A stretch of 64,000 nucleotides of DNA from Hymenobacter armeniacus (GCF_014699055.1 NZ_JACXAC010000002.1:372001-436000); one strand, 5' to 3'. Counted from the first letter of the stretch, positions 8,473 to 18,170 are shown. Translations and numbers: made by a program. Notes: generated by a model from the letters alone, not told the origin.

Positions 8473-9399
8473 TTACACAAACAGCGAGCTGATGCTCTCG
8501 TGCGTCACCACGTTGCGGATGGCGGCGGCAAACAGCGGGGCCAGCGTGATGACATGAATCTTGTCGTTTTCCTGGCGCAACGGAATGGTGTCGGTCGTAA
8601 TCAGCTCGGTGAGCACGCTGTTGCGGATGCGGTCGTGGGCCGGGCCGCTCAGCAGCGGGTGCGTCACCACGGCGCGCACCGATTTGGCGCCGCGCTCCAT
8701 CACCAGCTCGGCGGCTTTGCAGATGGTGCCGGCCGTGTCCACCATGTCGTCGACGAACACCACGTCCATGCCCTTCACGTCGCCAATCACCTGCATCGAG
8801 GCGATTTCGTTGGCGCGCAGACGCATCTTGTCACAGACCACAATTTCAGCCCCAAATTTCTTGGCGAAGGCCCGGGTGCGCACCACGCCGCCCACGTCGG
8901 GCGAGGCGAAAATCAGGTTTTCGAGGTTGAGCGACTTGATGTAGGGCGCCGTGACGGTGGCCCCGTCGAGGTGGTCTACCGGGATGTCGAAGAAGCCCTG
9001 AATCTGGCCGGCGTGCAGGTCGCAGGTCATCAGGCGGTCGGTGCCCACGCTCTGGATGATGTTGGCCACCACCTTGGCGCCGATGCTTACGCGGGGCTTG
9101 TCTTTGCGGTCTTGCCGGGCGTAGCCCATGTACGGCATCAGGATGTTGACTTTGTGGGCCGAAGCGCGCTTGGCAGCGTCTACCATCAGCATGAGCTCCA
9201 TGAGGTGCTCGGCGGGCGGGGGCGTGCTTTGTACCAGGAACACTTCGCAGCCCCGCACGCTCTCGTTGAAGCTGGGACCCATCTCGGTGTCGGCGAAGCG
9301 CTGCAGGGTGAGGTCGCCGAGGGTGGTGCCGTAAGCGGCAGCAATATTTTCGGCCAGGACCTGGGAAGCACTGCCGGCGAATATTTTGACCTGTTTCAT
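8473..9399 (-). CDS. prs: Ribose-phosphate pyrophosphokinase (PRPP synthetase)
   Basis: Makes phosphoribosyl pyrophosphate from ribose-5-phosphate and ATP for nucleotide, His, Trp and NAD synthesis. 308 residues, the class I length. It shows the metal and ribose-phosphate region DLHAGQIQGFFDIPVDHL, the PRPP-binding signature VFVDDMVDTAGTI, and the Lys/Arg loop GYARQDRKDKPR. It starts at ATG 9399. A tRNA-Gln gene and its terminator lie just upstream on the same strand, so prs probably has its own promoter in 9400-9470, where no clear consensus was seen. Confidence 0.97.
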   Translation of the reverse strand: MKQVKIFAGSASQVLAENIAAAYGTTLGDLTLQRFADTEMGPSFNESVRGCEVFLVQSTPPPAEHLMELMLMVDAAKRASAHKVNILMPYMGYARQDRKDKPRVSIGAKVVANIIQSVGTDRLMTCDLHAGQIQGFFDIPVDHLDGATVTAPYIKSLNLENLIFASPDVGGVVRTRAFAKKFGAEIVVCDKMRLRANEIASMQVIGDVKGMDVVFVDDMVDTAGTICKAAELVMERGAKSVRAVVTHPLLSGPAHDRIRNSVLTELITTDTIPLRQENDKIHVITLAPLFAAAIRNVVTHESISSLFV

Positions 9400-9472
9400 A
9401 GGGGAAGGTGCTGAGAGGGGGGATGATGCGCGAAAGGCAGCGGGCAGCGAGGGCGCCGCCGGCAGCCTGAGG

Positions 9473-9523
9473 GAAAAAGAGAAAGGCGCCGGCCTCTCCG
9501 ACAGGGGAGAAGCCAGCGCCTTT
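9473..9523 (-). terminator. Terminator after tRNA-Gln
   Basis: An imperfect GC-rich stem (9482-9523) followed on the minus strand by a T/C-rich tail. It lies between the tRNA 3' end and prs. Confidence 0.65.
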
Positions 9524-9546
9524 CAGTTGCTATGCGAGCGGTGTCG

Positions 9547-9619
9547 TTGTCCGACCAGGGCTCGAACCTGGACTTTCTTGAATCAAAATCAAGCGTGTTG
9601 CCGGTTACACCATCGGACA
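9547..9619 (-). tRNA. tRNA-Gln (anticodon UUG)
   Basis: A 73-base cloverleaf on the minus strand. The acceptor stem TGTCCGA pairs with TCGGACA, with discriminator A. The anticodon arm CTTGA-TTTTGAT-TCAAG gives anticodon TTG, which reads CAA/CAG Gln codons. The T arm is CCAGG-TTCGAGC-CCTGG. CCA is not encoded. A good promoter lies upstream at 9653-9683. Confidence 0.96.
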
Positions 9620-9652
9620 ATTTCCCAGCCGGCTACGTGCCGTTTGGGAGTG

Positions 9653-9683
9653 CAAATGTACTACTGGAAAAATTTCGGGCAAG
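9653..9683 (-). promoter_or_regulatory. Promoter of tRNA-Gln
   Basis: On the minus strand: CTTG at the -33 position (9680-9683), 19 bases, then TACATTTG at -7 (9653-9660). This is nearly the full Bacteroidota consensus with exact spacing, 34 bases upstream of the tRNA 5' end. Confidence 0.75.
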
Positions 9684-9822
9684 GGTTAGAGCAAAAAAAA
9701 TCTGAAGAAAAAATCAGCAGCGGCCCGCTGAATGCCCCTAAAAACTCATGATTGCCTGATTTTCACTTGTCCAGCCCGGCTGTAGGCGTGGGCCCACGGG
9801 CGCAGCTTCCTGGGCGGTGGGG

Positions 9823-9853
9823 TTGGAAAAGCCGCGCTTCTGCCGTAATTTTG
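9823..9853 (+). promoter_or_regulatory. Candidate promoter of atpD
   Basis: TTGG (9823-9826), 19 bases, then TAATTTTG (9846-9853), matching TAnnTTTG. It lies 42 bases upstream of the atpD start. Confidence 0.65.
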
Positions 9854-9873
9854 CGGCCTGAAAAACTGCATAA

Positions 9874-11400
<1,527 letters not shown>

Positions 11401-11406
11401 TTTTAG

Positions 11407-11495
11407 TTGTCAGTTGCTCGTTGTCGGTTGTTAGCTCATTCTAACAACGGCAACGAGCTGCTGAAGCCTAACAACTGACAACGAACAACTGACAA
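11407..11495 (+). repeat. Inverted-repeat element A in the atpD-atpC junction
   Basis: Two 28-base arms (11407-11434 and 11468-11495) are reverse complements with two mismatches. A third, middle copy (11441-11458) is complementary to the inner part of the left arm, so left/middle and left/right hairpins exclude each other. The arms are quasi-tandem, built from TTGTCAGTTG-like units. The right arm ends 6 bases before the atpC ATG. Confidence 0.9.
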
Positions 11496-11501
11496 ATAAA
11501 C

Positions 11502-11747
11502 ATGCATTTAGAAATCATCACCCCCGACCGCAAGGTTTTCGAAGGCGAAGTGACGTCGGCCCAGTTTCCGGGTGCGGATGGCTTGTTTGAAGTGCTGAAC
11601 AATCACGCCCCGCTGATTGCCGCCCTCAAAGCCGGCCAGGTGACACTGACCGGCCCGGCCGGCCGCGAAGCCATCCGCATCGAAGGCGGCGTGGTGGAGG
11701 TGCTGCGCAATAGCGTGATTGTGCTCGCCGAAGGCGCCATGGCGTAA
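11502..11747 (+). CDS. atpC: F1F0 ATP synthase subunit epsilon (short form)
   Basis: Central-stalk subunit that couples and regulates F1. 81 residues: only the N-terminal beta-sandwich domain is present (MHLEIITPDRKVFEGEV, GADGLFEVLNNHAPLIAALKAG, GGVVEVLRNSVIVLAEGA). The C-terminal helical hairpin that inhibits ATP hydrolysis in many bacteria is absent. This short form is common in Bacteroidota, so it is not a truncation. Second gene of an atpDC unit and followed by a strong terminator. Confidence 0.95.
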   Translation: MHLEIITPDRKVFEGEVTSAQFPGADGLFEVLNNHAPLIAALKAGQVTLTGPAGREAIRIEGGVVEVLRNSVIVLAEGAMA

Positions 11748-11767
11748 TTACCAGCCGTTGAGGTACC

Positions 11768-11803
11768 AAAAGCCGTTTCTGCACCGCAGAAACGGCTTTT
11801 TTT
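11768..11803 (+). terminator. Terminator of atpDC
   Basis: A 15-bp perfect stem (11768-11782 with 11786-11800), 3-base loop and a seven-T run ending at 11803. Confidence 0.9.
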
Positions 11804-11873
11804 GTGCGGCGTGGCGGCCAAACTCTGGCTGACGCGTATAGGCAATATTCTATGCTGACGTAATTGCGCCGCT

Positions 11874-12938
11874 ATGCACAAACCCTCTGAACCCTTTATT
11901 GCCGTCGAGAACATTTACACCCACCGCCAGCGCTACGTGTTGCTGGTGGCCTCGCTGCTGGGCCTGGCGGGCCTGATGGTGGTTGGGCTGGCGCAGTACC
12001 TCACGGCTTTCCTGGCGGCGGGCATTCTGTTTGTGGTGTTTCGGCCGTGGTGGGTGGCGCTGGTGCACAAGCGGCGCTGGAACCGCCGGCTGGTCACCAT
12101 CCTGCTGCTGCTGGTGACGGTGGTGGTGCTCGTGATTCCGTTCTACGCCCTGAGCTCGCTGCTGCTTGACCGGTTGATACAGTTTGCGCAGAACCCGGAG
12201 CAGATTCTGGAAGTGGTGCACAAGGTGGAACGGGCCATCGGCTTCAAGATAGCTGAGCAGTTCAACGTGCGGCAGGTGCTGCTGCAGGGCGGGGCCAAGG
12301 TGAGTGGCTGGCTGCCCACGCTGGCGAGCAGCGCGCTCAACTTTCTGGTCATCGTGGGCCTGATGCTGTTCACGATGTACTACATGTTTATGCAGGAAAC
12401 CTACTTTCTGCTGGGCCTGCACCGCTACCTGCCGTTCCGCAACGAGACGCTGAAGGAGCTGGGCGAGTCGCTGAAAAACAACGTGAACGCCAACGTGCTG
12501 GGGCAGGTGGTGGTGGCGCTGGTGCAAAGCATTCTGACGGGCCTTACGCTGTGGATATTTGGCGTGCCCGATGCGCTGTTTTGGGGCGTGGTGGCCTTTT
12601 TTATGGCGTTTTTGCCGGTGCTGGGCACGCCGCTGGTGTGGGGGCCGGCGGCGCTATATCAGTTTTCGCAGGGGCACAACGGGCAGGCCATCGGCATTCT
12701 GCTGGTGGGCTTCGTCGTCATTATCAACGTCGACAACCTGCTGCGCATCGTGCTGGCTAAGCGCATGGGCGACATTCACCCGCTGGTGACGCTGGTGGGA
12801 CTGGTGCTGGGCGTGGAGATTTTTGGGCTGATAGGGCTGGTGGTGGGGCCGCTGCTGGTGTCGTACTTCCTGGTGCTGATGGAGGTGTTTCGGCGCGAAA
12901 ACCGGGCCACGAACAAGGCCGCGGCGGGGGAAGTGTAA
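11874..12938 (+). CDS. AI-2E family transporter (PerM/YdiK-type permease)
   Basis: 354 residues with about seven to eight predicted membrane helices. The first pair spans residues 22-55 (YVLLVASLLGLAGLMVVGLA), another lies near 75-100, and a C-terminal block covers 205-340, containing the family features PDALFWGVVAFFMAFLPVLGTPLVW and GLIGLVVGPLLVSYFLVLMEV given here in part. The soluble segment between about 105 and 160 is the typical extracytoplasmic loop. Members have been linked to AI-2 export, sodium/proton antiport or cell-envelope processes; the substrate cannot be assigned. It stands alone between the atpC terminator and the next gene. Confidence 0.85.
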   Translation: MHKPSEPFIAVENIYTHRQRYVLLVASLLGLAGLMVVGLAQYLTAFLAAGILFVVFRPWWVALVHKRRWNRRLVTILLLLVTVVVLVIPFYALSSLLLDRLIQFAQNPEQILEVVHKVERAIGFKIAEQFNVRQVLLQGGAKVSGWLPTLASSALNFLVIVGLMLFTMYYMFMQETYFLLGLHRYLPFRNETLKELGESLKNNVNANVLGQVVVALVQSILTGLTLWIFGVPDALFWGVVAFFMAFLPVLGTPLVWGPAALYQFSQGHNGQAIGILLVGFVVIINVDNLLRIVLAKRMGDIHPLVTLVGLVLGVEIFGLIGLVVGPLLVSYFLVLMEVFRRENRATNKAAAGEV

Positions 12939-12986
12939 AGCCGGGGTTGTGCCGACCTTTGCGGCCTAACGCCTCTCATCCCACCC

Positions 12987-14117
12987 ATGGACCTTTCGAC
13001 TATTCATCCCAAAGTCACCCCCATCTACCAAACCTCGGTTTTCAAGTTTGAGGATTTGAACGCCATCCAGGAGTACATCGACGACCCGCAGAGCCGCTAC
13101 ATGTACTCGCGCAACGGCAACCCCAACTCCGACGAACTGGCCGAGGCCGTGAGCCGCTGGGAGGGCGGCGCCGGGGCGGTGGCCACGGGCTCGGGCATGG
13201 CCGCCATTTTCGCGGCCTTGATGACGTATTGCCGGGCCGGCGACCACGTGCTGTGCGCGGCCGACATCTACGGCGGCTCGGCGGCGCTGCTGAACCTGGA
13301 ACTGGCGCGGCTGGGCATCACGGTGAGCTACGTGCCGTTTGAGGAGCTGTACGACCTGAAGACCCACGTGACGCTGGCTACCCGGCTGCTGCTCTGCGAA
13401 ACCATGAGCAACCCGCTGCTGCGCGTGGTGGACGTGGCCCGCGTTGCCACCGAATGCCACGCGCACGGGCTGAAGCTGGTGGTCGACAACACGTTTGCCT
13501 CGCCCGTACTCACCAAGCCGCTGGCCTATGGCGCCGACCTGGTGATGCACAGCGTGACCAAATACCTGGCCGGCCACTCCGACGTGACGGCCGGGGCCGT
13601 GGTGGCCCGCACGACGGAGGACGCCGCCCGCCTGCGCCAAATTGGTACGGTGTACGGCCTCACCCTGAGCCCCATGGAAAGCTGGCTGAGCGTGCGCGGT
13701 CTCAAAACCCTGCGCCTGCGCATGGCGGCCCACAGCGAAAATGCCTGGCTGGTGGCCGAGTTTCTGGACGAGCACCCGGCCGTGGAGGCGGTGTATTACC
13801 CGGGGCTGCCCACGCACCCGCAGCACGCGCTGGCGCTGGCCCAGGGCGGTGGCCGGTTTGGCGGCATGATGTCGTTTCGGCTGGCCGACGACGCGGCGGT
13901 GATAAACCGCTTCATGCAGCGCAGCCAGCGGTTTCCGTTCGCGCCTTCGCTGGCGGGCGTGGACTCGTCGTGCTCGCACCCGCTCACCACCTCGCACCGG
14001 GCCCTGACCGAGGCGCAGCGGGCCGAGCTGGGCATTACCGTGGGGCTGGTGCGCCTGAGCGTGGGCATCGAGCCCGTGGAAGAGCTGCTGGCCGACCTGG
14101 CCCAGGCATTAGAGTAA
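12987..14117 (+). CDS. Trans-sulfuration family PLP enzyme (cystathionine gamma-synthase/lyase or methionine gamma-lyase type)
   Basis: 376 residues of the Cys/Met-metabolism PLP fold. The PLP-binding Lys192 is in SVTKYLAGHSD. Tyr40 and Arg42 in MYSRNGNPN contact the phosphate of the neighbouring subunit, the stacking region lies near 95 (ADIYGG), and the cofactor Asp is in VVDNTFASP. The C-terminal substrate-binding Arg region is RLSVGIEPVEELLADL. The family fixes the chemistry (gamma-replacement or gamma/beta-elimination on sulfur amino acids) but not the exact reaction; MetB-, MetC/CGL- and MGL-type activities share these motifs. A GACCTTTGCGGCC box lies 25-35 bases upstream. No operon partner. 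Confidence 0.9.
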   Translation: MDLSTIHPKVTPIYQTSVFKFEDLNAIQEYIDDPQSRYMYSRNGNPNSDELAEAVSRWEGGAGAVATGSGMAAIFAALMTYCRAGDHVLCAADIYGGSAALLNLELARLGITVSYVPFEELYDLKTHVTLATRLLLCETMSNPLLRVVDVARVATECHAHGLKLVVDNTFASPVLTKPLAYGADLVMHSVTKYLAGHSDVTAGAVVARTTEDAARLRQIGTVYGLTLSPMESWLSVRGLKTLRLRMAAHSENAWLVAEFLDEHPAVEAVYYPGLPTHPQHALALAQGGGRFGGMMSFRLADDAAVINRFMQRSQRFPFAPSLAGVDSSCSHPLTTSHRALTEAQRAELGITVGLVRLSVGIEPVEELLADLAQALE

Positions 14118-14197
14118 AAATTCACGCGTTTTATTCCGCCGCTGGTGCCCGAAACGCTTGGGTGCCCGGCACTTCCTGCCTACCTTCAATATAACAA

Positions 14198-15163
14198 ATG
14201 AAGAGGCCGTCGATTTACGTAGAAGCTCGGATTCGCTGCTCCATGGAGCAGCTCTGGGCGCACACCCAGCAGCCCGAGCTGCACCAGCAGTGGGACCTGC
14301 GCTTCACCGAAATTGAGTACCTGCCGCGCCCGTCGGAGGCCGAGCCGCAGCAGTTTCTGTACACCACGCGCATTGGGTTTGGGCTGGGCGTGGCCGGCTG
14401 CGGCGAAAGCCTCGGCACGAAGGAAAAGAACGGAGAACGGACCTCGGTGCTCAAATTTTGGTCCGATGAAAAGGTGTCGCTGATTCGGGAGGGCGCGGGC
14501 TTCTGGAAGTACGTGCCAACGGAGGACGGCCTGCGGTTTTTTACGCGCTATGACTACCAGACGCGCTTTGGCGCGGTGGGGGAGTGGCTCGACCGGCTGG
14601 TGTTTCGGCCGCTCATCGGTTGGGCCACTGCCTGGAGCTTCGACAGCCTGCGGCTGTGGCTGGAGCAGGGGCAGCGGCCGGCCGTGTCGCGGGCCTTGGC
14701 GCTGATAATGGCCCTGGTGCGGTTTACGCTGGGTTTTGTGTGGATGTATCAGGGCGTGGTGCCCAAGCTGCTGTGCCCGGACACGGGCGAGTTGAGCATT
14801 CTGCAGGGCGCAGGCTTTTCGGCGGGCGCGGCGCACAGCGTGGCCTCGGCGGTGGGCGTGGGCGAAATCTTGTTCGGGTTGCTGTTTTGGGTGCTGCCGT
14901 TGCAGCGACTGGGGCCGGTGTACTGGCTGCACATGCTGGGGCTGGTGGTACTGGGCGCGGGGGCGCTATTCAGCCAGCCGGCCGTATTTGTGGCGCCTTT
15001 CAACCCGCTCACCCTGAACCTGGCACTGGTGGCGCTGGCCGCGGTGGCGCTGCTGATTCCGACGGAGCTGGTGCCCAGCGCCACGCGGTGCCTGCGCCGG
15101 CCGCCCGAAGGCCAGCGCACTGCCGCGAGCGTGCCGCGGGAAGCTCCCGTAGCCACTGCTTAA
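14198..15163 (+). CDS. SRPBCC domain fused to DoxX-like membrane domain
   Basis: 321 residues in two parts. Residues 1-160 look like an SRPBCC/START-type lipid- or ligand-binding domain (YVEARIRCSMEQLWAHTQQP, then LHQQWDLRFTEIEYL). Residues 165-295 contain four predicted helices of the DoxX-like family (FTLGFVWMYQGVVPKLL, VGEILFGLLFWVLPLQ). The fusion is known in Bacteroidota but its function is not. It opens a tight operon: DUF4166 follows after 20 bases and a fatty acid desaturase after a further 15. A membrane-lipid or oxidative-stress role is inferred from that context. Confidence 0.75.
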   Translation: MKRPSIYVEARIRCSMEQLWAHTQQPELHQQWDLRFTEIEYLPRPSEAEPQQFLYTTRIGFGLGVAGCGESLGTKEKNGERTSVLKFWSDEKVSLIREGAGFWKYVPTEDGLRFFTRYDYQTRFGAVGEWLDRLVFRPLIGWATAWSFDSLRLWLEQGQRPAVSRALALIMALVRFTLGFVWMYQGVVPKLLCPDTGELSILQGAGFSAGAAHSVASAVGVGEILFGLLFWVLPLQRLGPVYWLHMLGLVVLGAGALFSQPAVFVAPFNPLTLNLALVALAAVALLIPTELVPSATRCLRRPPEGQRTAASVPREAPVATA

Positions 15164-15183
15164 CATTCACTACGTTTCCTGCC

Positions 15184-15864
15184 ATGTCTTCCATCTATCA
15201 GCAGCAGCTGGGCGCCGATTTTGAGAAGCTGCACCCGCGCATTCAGGAGCGGCTGGGCTTTAGCAGCGGCGACCATCGCGCGTTTGTGGGCGAGGGCGTG
15301 ATGGAACGGGTGTGGCACGGGCCGTTTTTCACGCAGCCGTTTTTGCGAGCGGGCCTGGCGCGCCACATCACCTTCCCCGAGACGGGGCATAATGTGCCGT
15401 TTCGCATCGAAAACTACGCGTACCAAGACCCCTTGGGCCGCGAAACCGTGACCTGGATTCGGCGCTTTCATTTCCCGGAGCACACCCGGTGCTTCGACGC
15501 AACGATGATTCGCAGCGCCGCCCGCCAGTCGATTGTGGACTACCTGGGCACCCACCAACACGTGGCCGTGGACATTGACATGGCCGTGACCGAGCGGGGC
15601 GGGCTGCGGCTGCGCTCGGGCGCGCAGCGCTTCCGCGAAGGATGGGTGGCCTTCCGGTTGCCCGGCGTGCTGGCGGCGCTGGCCGATGTGGAAGAGTGGT
15701 ACGACGATGCCGCCGGCTGCTACCGCATTGAGGTGGTGGTGCGCAACCCGGTGCTGGGCAAGCTGTTTGGCTATACGGGTTCGTTTCATGCTACCTGGCG
15801 CAGCGTGGCCCCGGAACACATTCCGGCGCATGCCTTGCCCCTGCGGTACGAAGCCCGGGAATAA
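15184..15864 (+). CDS. DUF4166 domain protein
   Basis: 226 residues, starting at MSSIYQQQLGADFEKLHPRIQ. The sequence fits DUF4166, a soluble domain that in other bacteria occurs alone or fused to saccharopine-dehydrogenase-like reductases. Conserved-looking stretches are LARHITFPETGHNVPFRIEN, VTWIRRFHFPE and LGKLFGYTGSFHATW. No signal peptide or catalytic motif is apparent. It is sandwiched with short gaps between the DoxX-like gene and the desaturase gene, so the three are almost certainly co-transcribed and may act on the same membrane component. Biochemical role unknown. Confidence 0.75.
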   Translation: MSSIYQQQLGADFEKLHPRIQERLGFSSGDHRAFVGEGVMERVWHGPFFTQPFLRAGLARHITFPETGHNVPFRIENYAYQDPLGRETVTWIRRFHFPEHTRCFDATMIRSAARQSIVDYLGTHQHVAVDIDMAVTERGGLRLRSGAQRFREGWVAFRLPGVLAALADVEEWYDDAAGCYRIEVVVRNPVLGKLFGYTGSFHATWRSVAPEHIPAHALPLRYEARE

Positions 15865-15879
15865 ACTTCATTCAATTCC

Positions 15880-16629
15880 ATGAAACTCGAACTCACTCCT
15901 GCCCAGCGGCGCGTGGAACTGGCTCGGCCCTGGGTGCTGCTGGCCCTGTACGTGGGCTGCGCGCTGGCCGGCTGGTGGTGGCTGGCCGTGCCGCTGGCCG
16001 CCGTGGTGTGCCTGGCCGCTTTTGTGATGATGCACGACGCCATGCACAATTCCCTGGGCCTGCCCAAGCCCGCCAACGAGCGAGTGCTGACCCTGGCCGG
16101 GCTGCTCATCCTCAAAAGCGGCCACGGCTTGCAGGTGACGCACCTGCGCCACCACGGCCGCTGCCTCACCGAAGCCGACCCCGAAGGCGCGCCGGCCACT
16201 TGGAGCTTCTCGCGGGTGCTGTGGCAAGGGCCCTGGCACACGCTCATGCTGCGCCGCGAGTCGTTGCGCATTGCTCCGAATACGCGCCGCATTCAGCTCA
16301 TCGAAACCGGGCTGACGCTGGCGTTGCTGCTGGCTTTTGTGGTCCTGTACTGGGCCACGGGCTCGCTGGTGGGGCTGGTGTACTGGGGCGTGGCGTTTGT
16401 GATGAGCGCGACGATGCCCATCTGGGCGTCGTACGTGCCGCACCACGTGTCGTCGCGCAACCCGGCAGCGCGCACGGCCGCGGCCCTGGCCCAGGCCTGG
16501 ACGCCCATCACGGCCTCGTTTGCCTTTCATCACCTGCACCACCACTACCCGCGCGTGCCCACGGCCCTGCTCTACCGCGCCGCGGCCGAGCTGCCCCCGC
16601 CGCCCGAGGAGGAGCACCACCACCACTAA
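15880..16629 (+). CDS. Membrane fatty acid desaturase / hydroxylase family protein
   Basis: 249 residues with about four membrane helices. All three histidine boxes of the membrane di-iron desaturase/hydroxylase superfamily are present: HDAMH (52-56), HLRHH (88-92) and HHLHHH (217-222), with an extra HH near VPHHVSS. Enzymes of this type introduce double bonds or hydroxyls into lipids or carotenoids using O2. The spacing resembles both acyl-lipid desaturases and beta-carotene hydroxylase/ketolase-like enzymes, so the substrate is open. The C-terminus is Pro/Glu-rich and ends in four His, a natural metal-binding tail. Last gene of a three-gene operon, followed by a strong terminator. Confidence 0.85.
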   Translation: MKLELTPAQRRVELARPWVLLALYVGCALAGWWWLAVPLAAVVCLAAFVMMHDAMHNSLGLPKPANERVLTLAGLLILKSGHGLQVTHLRHHGRCLTEADPEGAPATWSFSRVLWQGPWHTLMLRRESLRIAPNTRRIQLIETGLTLALLLAFVVLYWATGSLVGLVYWGVAFVMSATMPIWASYVPHHVSSRNPAARTAAALAQAWTPITASFAFHHLHHHYPRVPTALLYRAAAELPPPPEEEHHHH

Positions 16630-16638
16630 GGAAAATAA

Positions 16639-16670
16639 AAAAGGCCCCTGTGCGTACACAGGGGCCTTTT
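16639..16670. terminator. Terminator after the desaturase operon, bidirectional
   Basis: A 14-bp perfect stem (16639-16652 with 16657-16670), 4-base loop and A/T-run ends, between convergent genes. Confidence 0.9.
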
Positions 16671-16719
16671 AGGTAAATAGCCATTCGGCAATAAGCCACG
16701 GAGGCGTTGCGGCGTTTTC

Positions 16720-17319
16720 TTACAGCTTGTCCGACACTTGCTCGGAAATTTGGCGGCCGGTGCGCAGGGCCTGGTACTCGGCCTGCTGCGCACGAATGTT
16801 CACCTTGTCATCGAACGAAAAGCTGCCCCGGAGCTGCTCGTAGCGCCCGTTGAGGCGGCTGAGCACGGCCGAGGCGTTGGCCCAGTCGGCGGCGTTCCAG
16901 CCCGAACGGTCGCTGTGCACGCGGTCCATGAAGCGGCTGTAGGCGTCAAGCAGGCCGGTGGTGGTGAGGGTGGAAACCGTGGTTTTCTTGCGCAGGAACG
17001 TGGTTACCTGGGCATCGGTGGCCGGCCCAGCGGGCACGTCGGCCGTGGTGGGGCTGGACGTGGTGGTTTTGGTGGTCGTGGACGACGGCGCGGCGGTGCC
17101 CGCCGGCACGTAAATGGTGCGCGTGGTGCGCCGAATGACTTTGCCGGTGGCCGGGTCCAGGTCTTCGGTTACTTCGGTTTGGGGCTGCATGCCGGGGGGC
17201 ACCGTGGCGGGAGTGCTGGCCGGGGCCGGCGTGGTGGTGGTTTTGGTGGGCGTGGTCTGGGCGGCGGCGGCCAGCGGCAGGGCCAGCAGGAGGGCCGCGA
17301 AAAGGCGAAGGTTTTTCAT
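16720..17319 (-). CDS. Secreted protein with Thr/Pro-rich linker, unrecognised
   Basis: 199 residues. A clear signal peptide (MKNLRLFAALLLALPLAAAAQ) is followed by a Thr/Pro/Ala low-complexity region (residues 22-100) that carries a short folded-looking segment (TEVTEDLDPATGKVIRRTTR). A compact C-terminal helical domain (105-199) contains LLDAYSRFMDRV, NAADWANASAVLSRLN and the end QISEQVSDKL. The protein should be periplasmic. No family is recognised and nothing nearby suggests a role. Transcribed divergently from the next gene across a 152-base gap. Confidence 0.65.
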   Translation of the reverse strand: MKNLRLFAALLLALPLAAAAQTTPTKTTTTPAPASTPATVPPGMQPQTEVTEDLDPATGKVIRRTTRTIYVPAGTAAPSSTTTKTTTSSPTTADVPAGPATDAQVTTFLRKKTTVSTLTTTGLLDAYSRFMDRVHSDRSGWNAADWANASAVLSRLNGRYEQLRGSFSFDDKVNIRAQQAEYQALRTGRQISEQVSDKL

Positions 17320-17471
17320 GGAAATAAAAAGATGGATGCCCCTTTAACGGCAAACACCGTGCTACGGTGTGCGCTAGGTTGGTAAACAAAAAAGCGCTAC
17401 TCTTACGCCGCCGCTGATAGTCAGCGCGTGACCACTTCCGCGGTCTACCGTTTTCTCTTTTTTCTTCCCCC

Positions 17472-18170
17472 ATGCAAGGCGCGTACTCTACCTATTTTGA
17501 CAACCCCTTCCTGGCCTTGCGCATGGCGCGGCCCGCCTACAAGGCCCAGGCCGAATACGCCCTGCGGGCCGGCCGCGAGGCCGCCCTCGGCGCCGCGTTT
17601 GCCCCGCTGCTGGCCGAGCTGGAAACCGCCATTGCCGGCTTCGACGAAAACCTGACCGACCGCAACCAGCCCACGGCCGGGGGCACCGACGCCTTCCGCC
17701 AGGCCCGCGCCGAGTGGCTGCTGTTCGTGGACGACGCCATGAAGGACCACGTCACGCCCAAGCTCCGCAAGCTGCCCGTCTACGCCGACTTCAAGAAGTT
17801 TGGCAAGAGCCGGCTGGCCGAGCTGGCCCAGCCCGAGCTGTTCACCGCGTCGCAGGCCCTCGTGGCCCTGTACCGGGCCCAGCAAGCCGCCTTGCCCGCC
17901 GAGGTGGCCGCCGGCGCCCAGGCCCGGTACGCCGCCCTGGTCGCCGCCGATGCCGCCCGCGACGCCCGGGCCGCCACCATCGCCGACGCCCGCCTGGAGC
18001 TGGCCGACGACCGCGCCGCCATTGCCCGCGCCCAGCGCCGCTTCAAGGCCCAGCTGGAACTCAAGTACGACGACGCCGAGAAGGTGTACAGCTTCTTCGA
18101 TTTCTCGGCGGCCAAGCTGCCCAAGGCCAAAAAGAAAGCCGCGGCCGGTCCCTCGCCCGTCCAGCCCTAG
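17472..18170 (+). CDS. Helical cytoplasmic protein, unrecognised
   Basis: 232 residues, strongly Ala-rich and helical, with no signal peptide or membrane segment. An N-terminal segment (MQGAYSTYFDNPFLALRMAR) precedes long helices. Visible conserved-looking parts are FDENLTDRNQPTAGGT, EWLLFVDDAMKDHVTPKLRK and LELKYDDAEKVYSFFDFSAA; the end is Lys/Ala-rich. The Ala content could suggest an artefact, but the codon pattern matches neighbouring genes and the frame is uninterrupted, so I treat it as real. I do not recognise a family. Downstream lies a 521-base region with tandem degenerate repeats. Confidence 0.6.
   Translation: MQGAYSTYFDNPFLALRMARPAYKAQAEYALRAGREAALGAAFAPLLAELETAIAGFDENLTDRNQPTAGGTDAFRQARAEWLLFVDDAMKDHVTPKLRKLPVYADFKKFGKSRLAELAQPELFTASQALVALYRAQQAALPAEVAAGAQARYAALVAADAARDARAATIADARLELADDRAAIARAQRRFKAQLELKYDDAEKVYSFFDFSAAKLPKAKKKAAAGPSPVQP

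Noticed and set aside
16609..16629. Poly-His codons as evidence of an engineered tag or vector
   Set aside because: The surrounding sequence is continuous chromosomal DNA with the gene's own terminator; four His following an acidic Pro-rich tail is natural.
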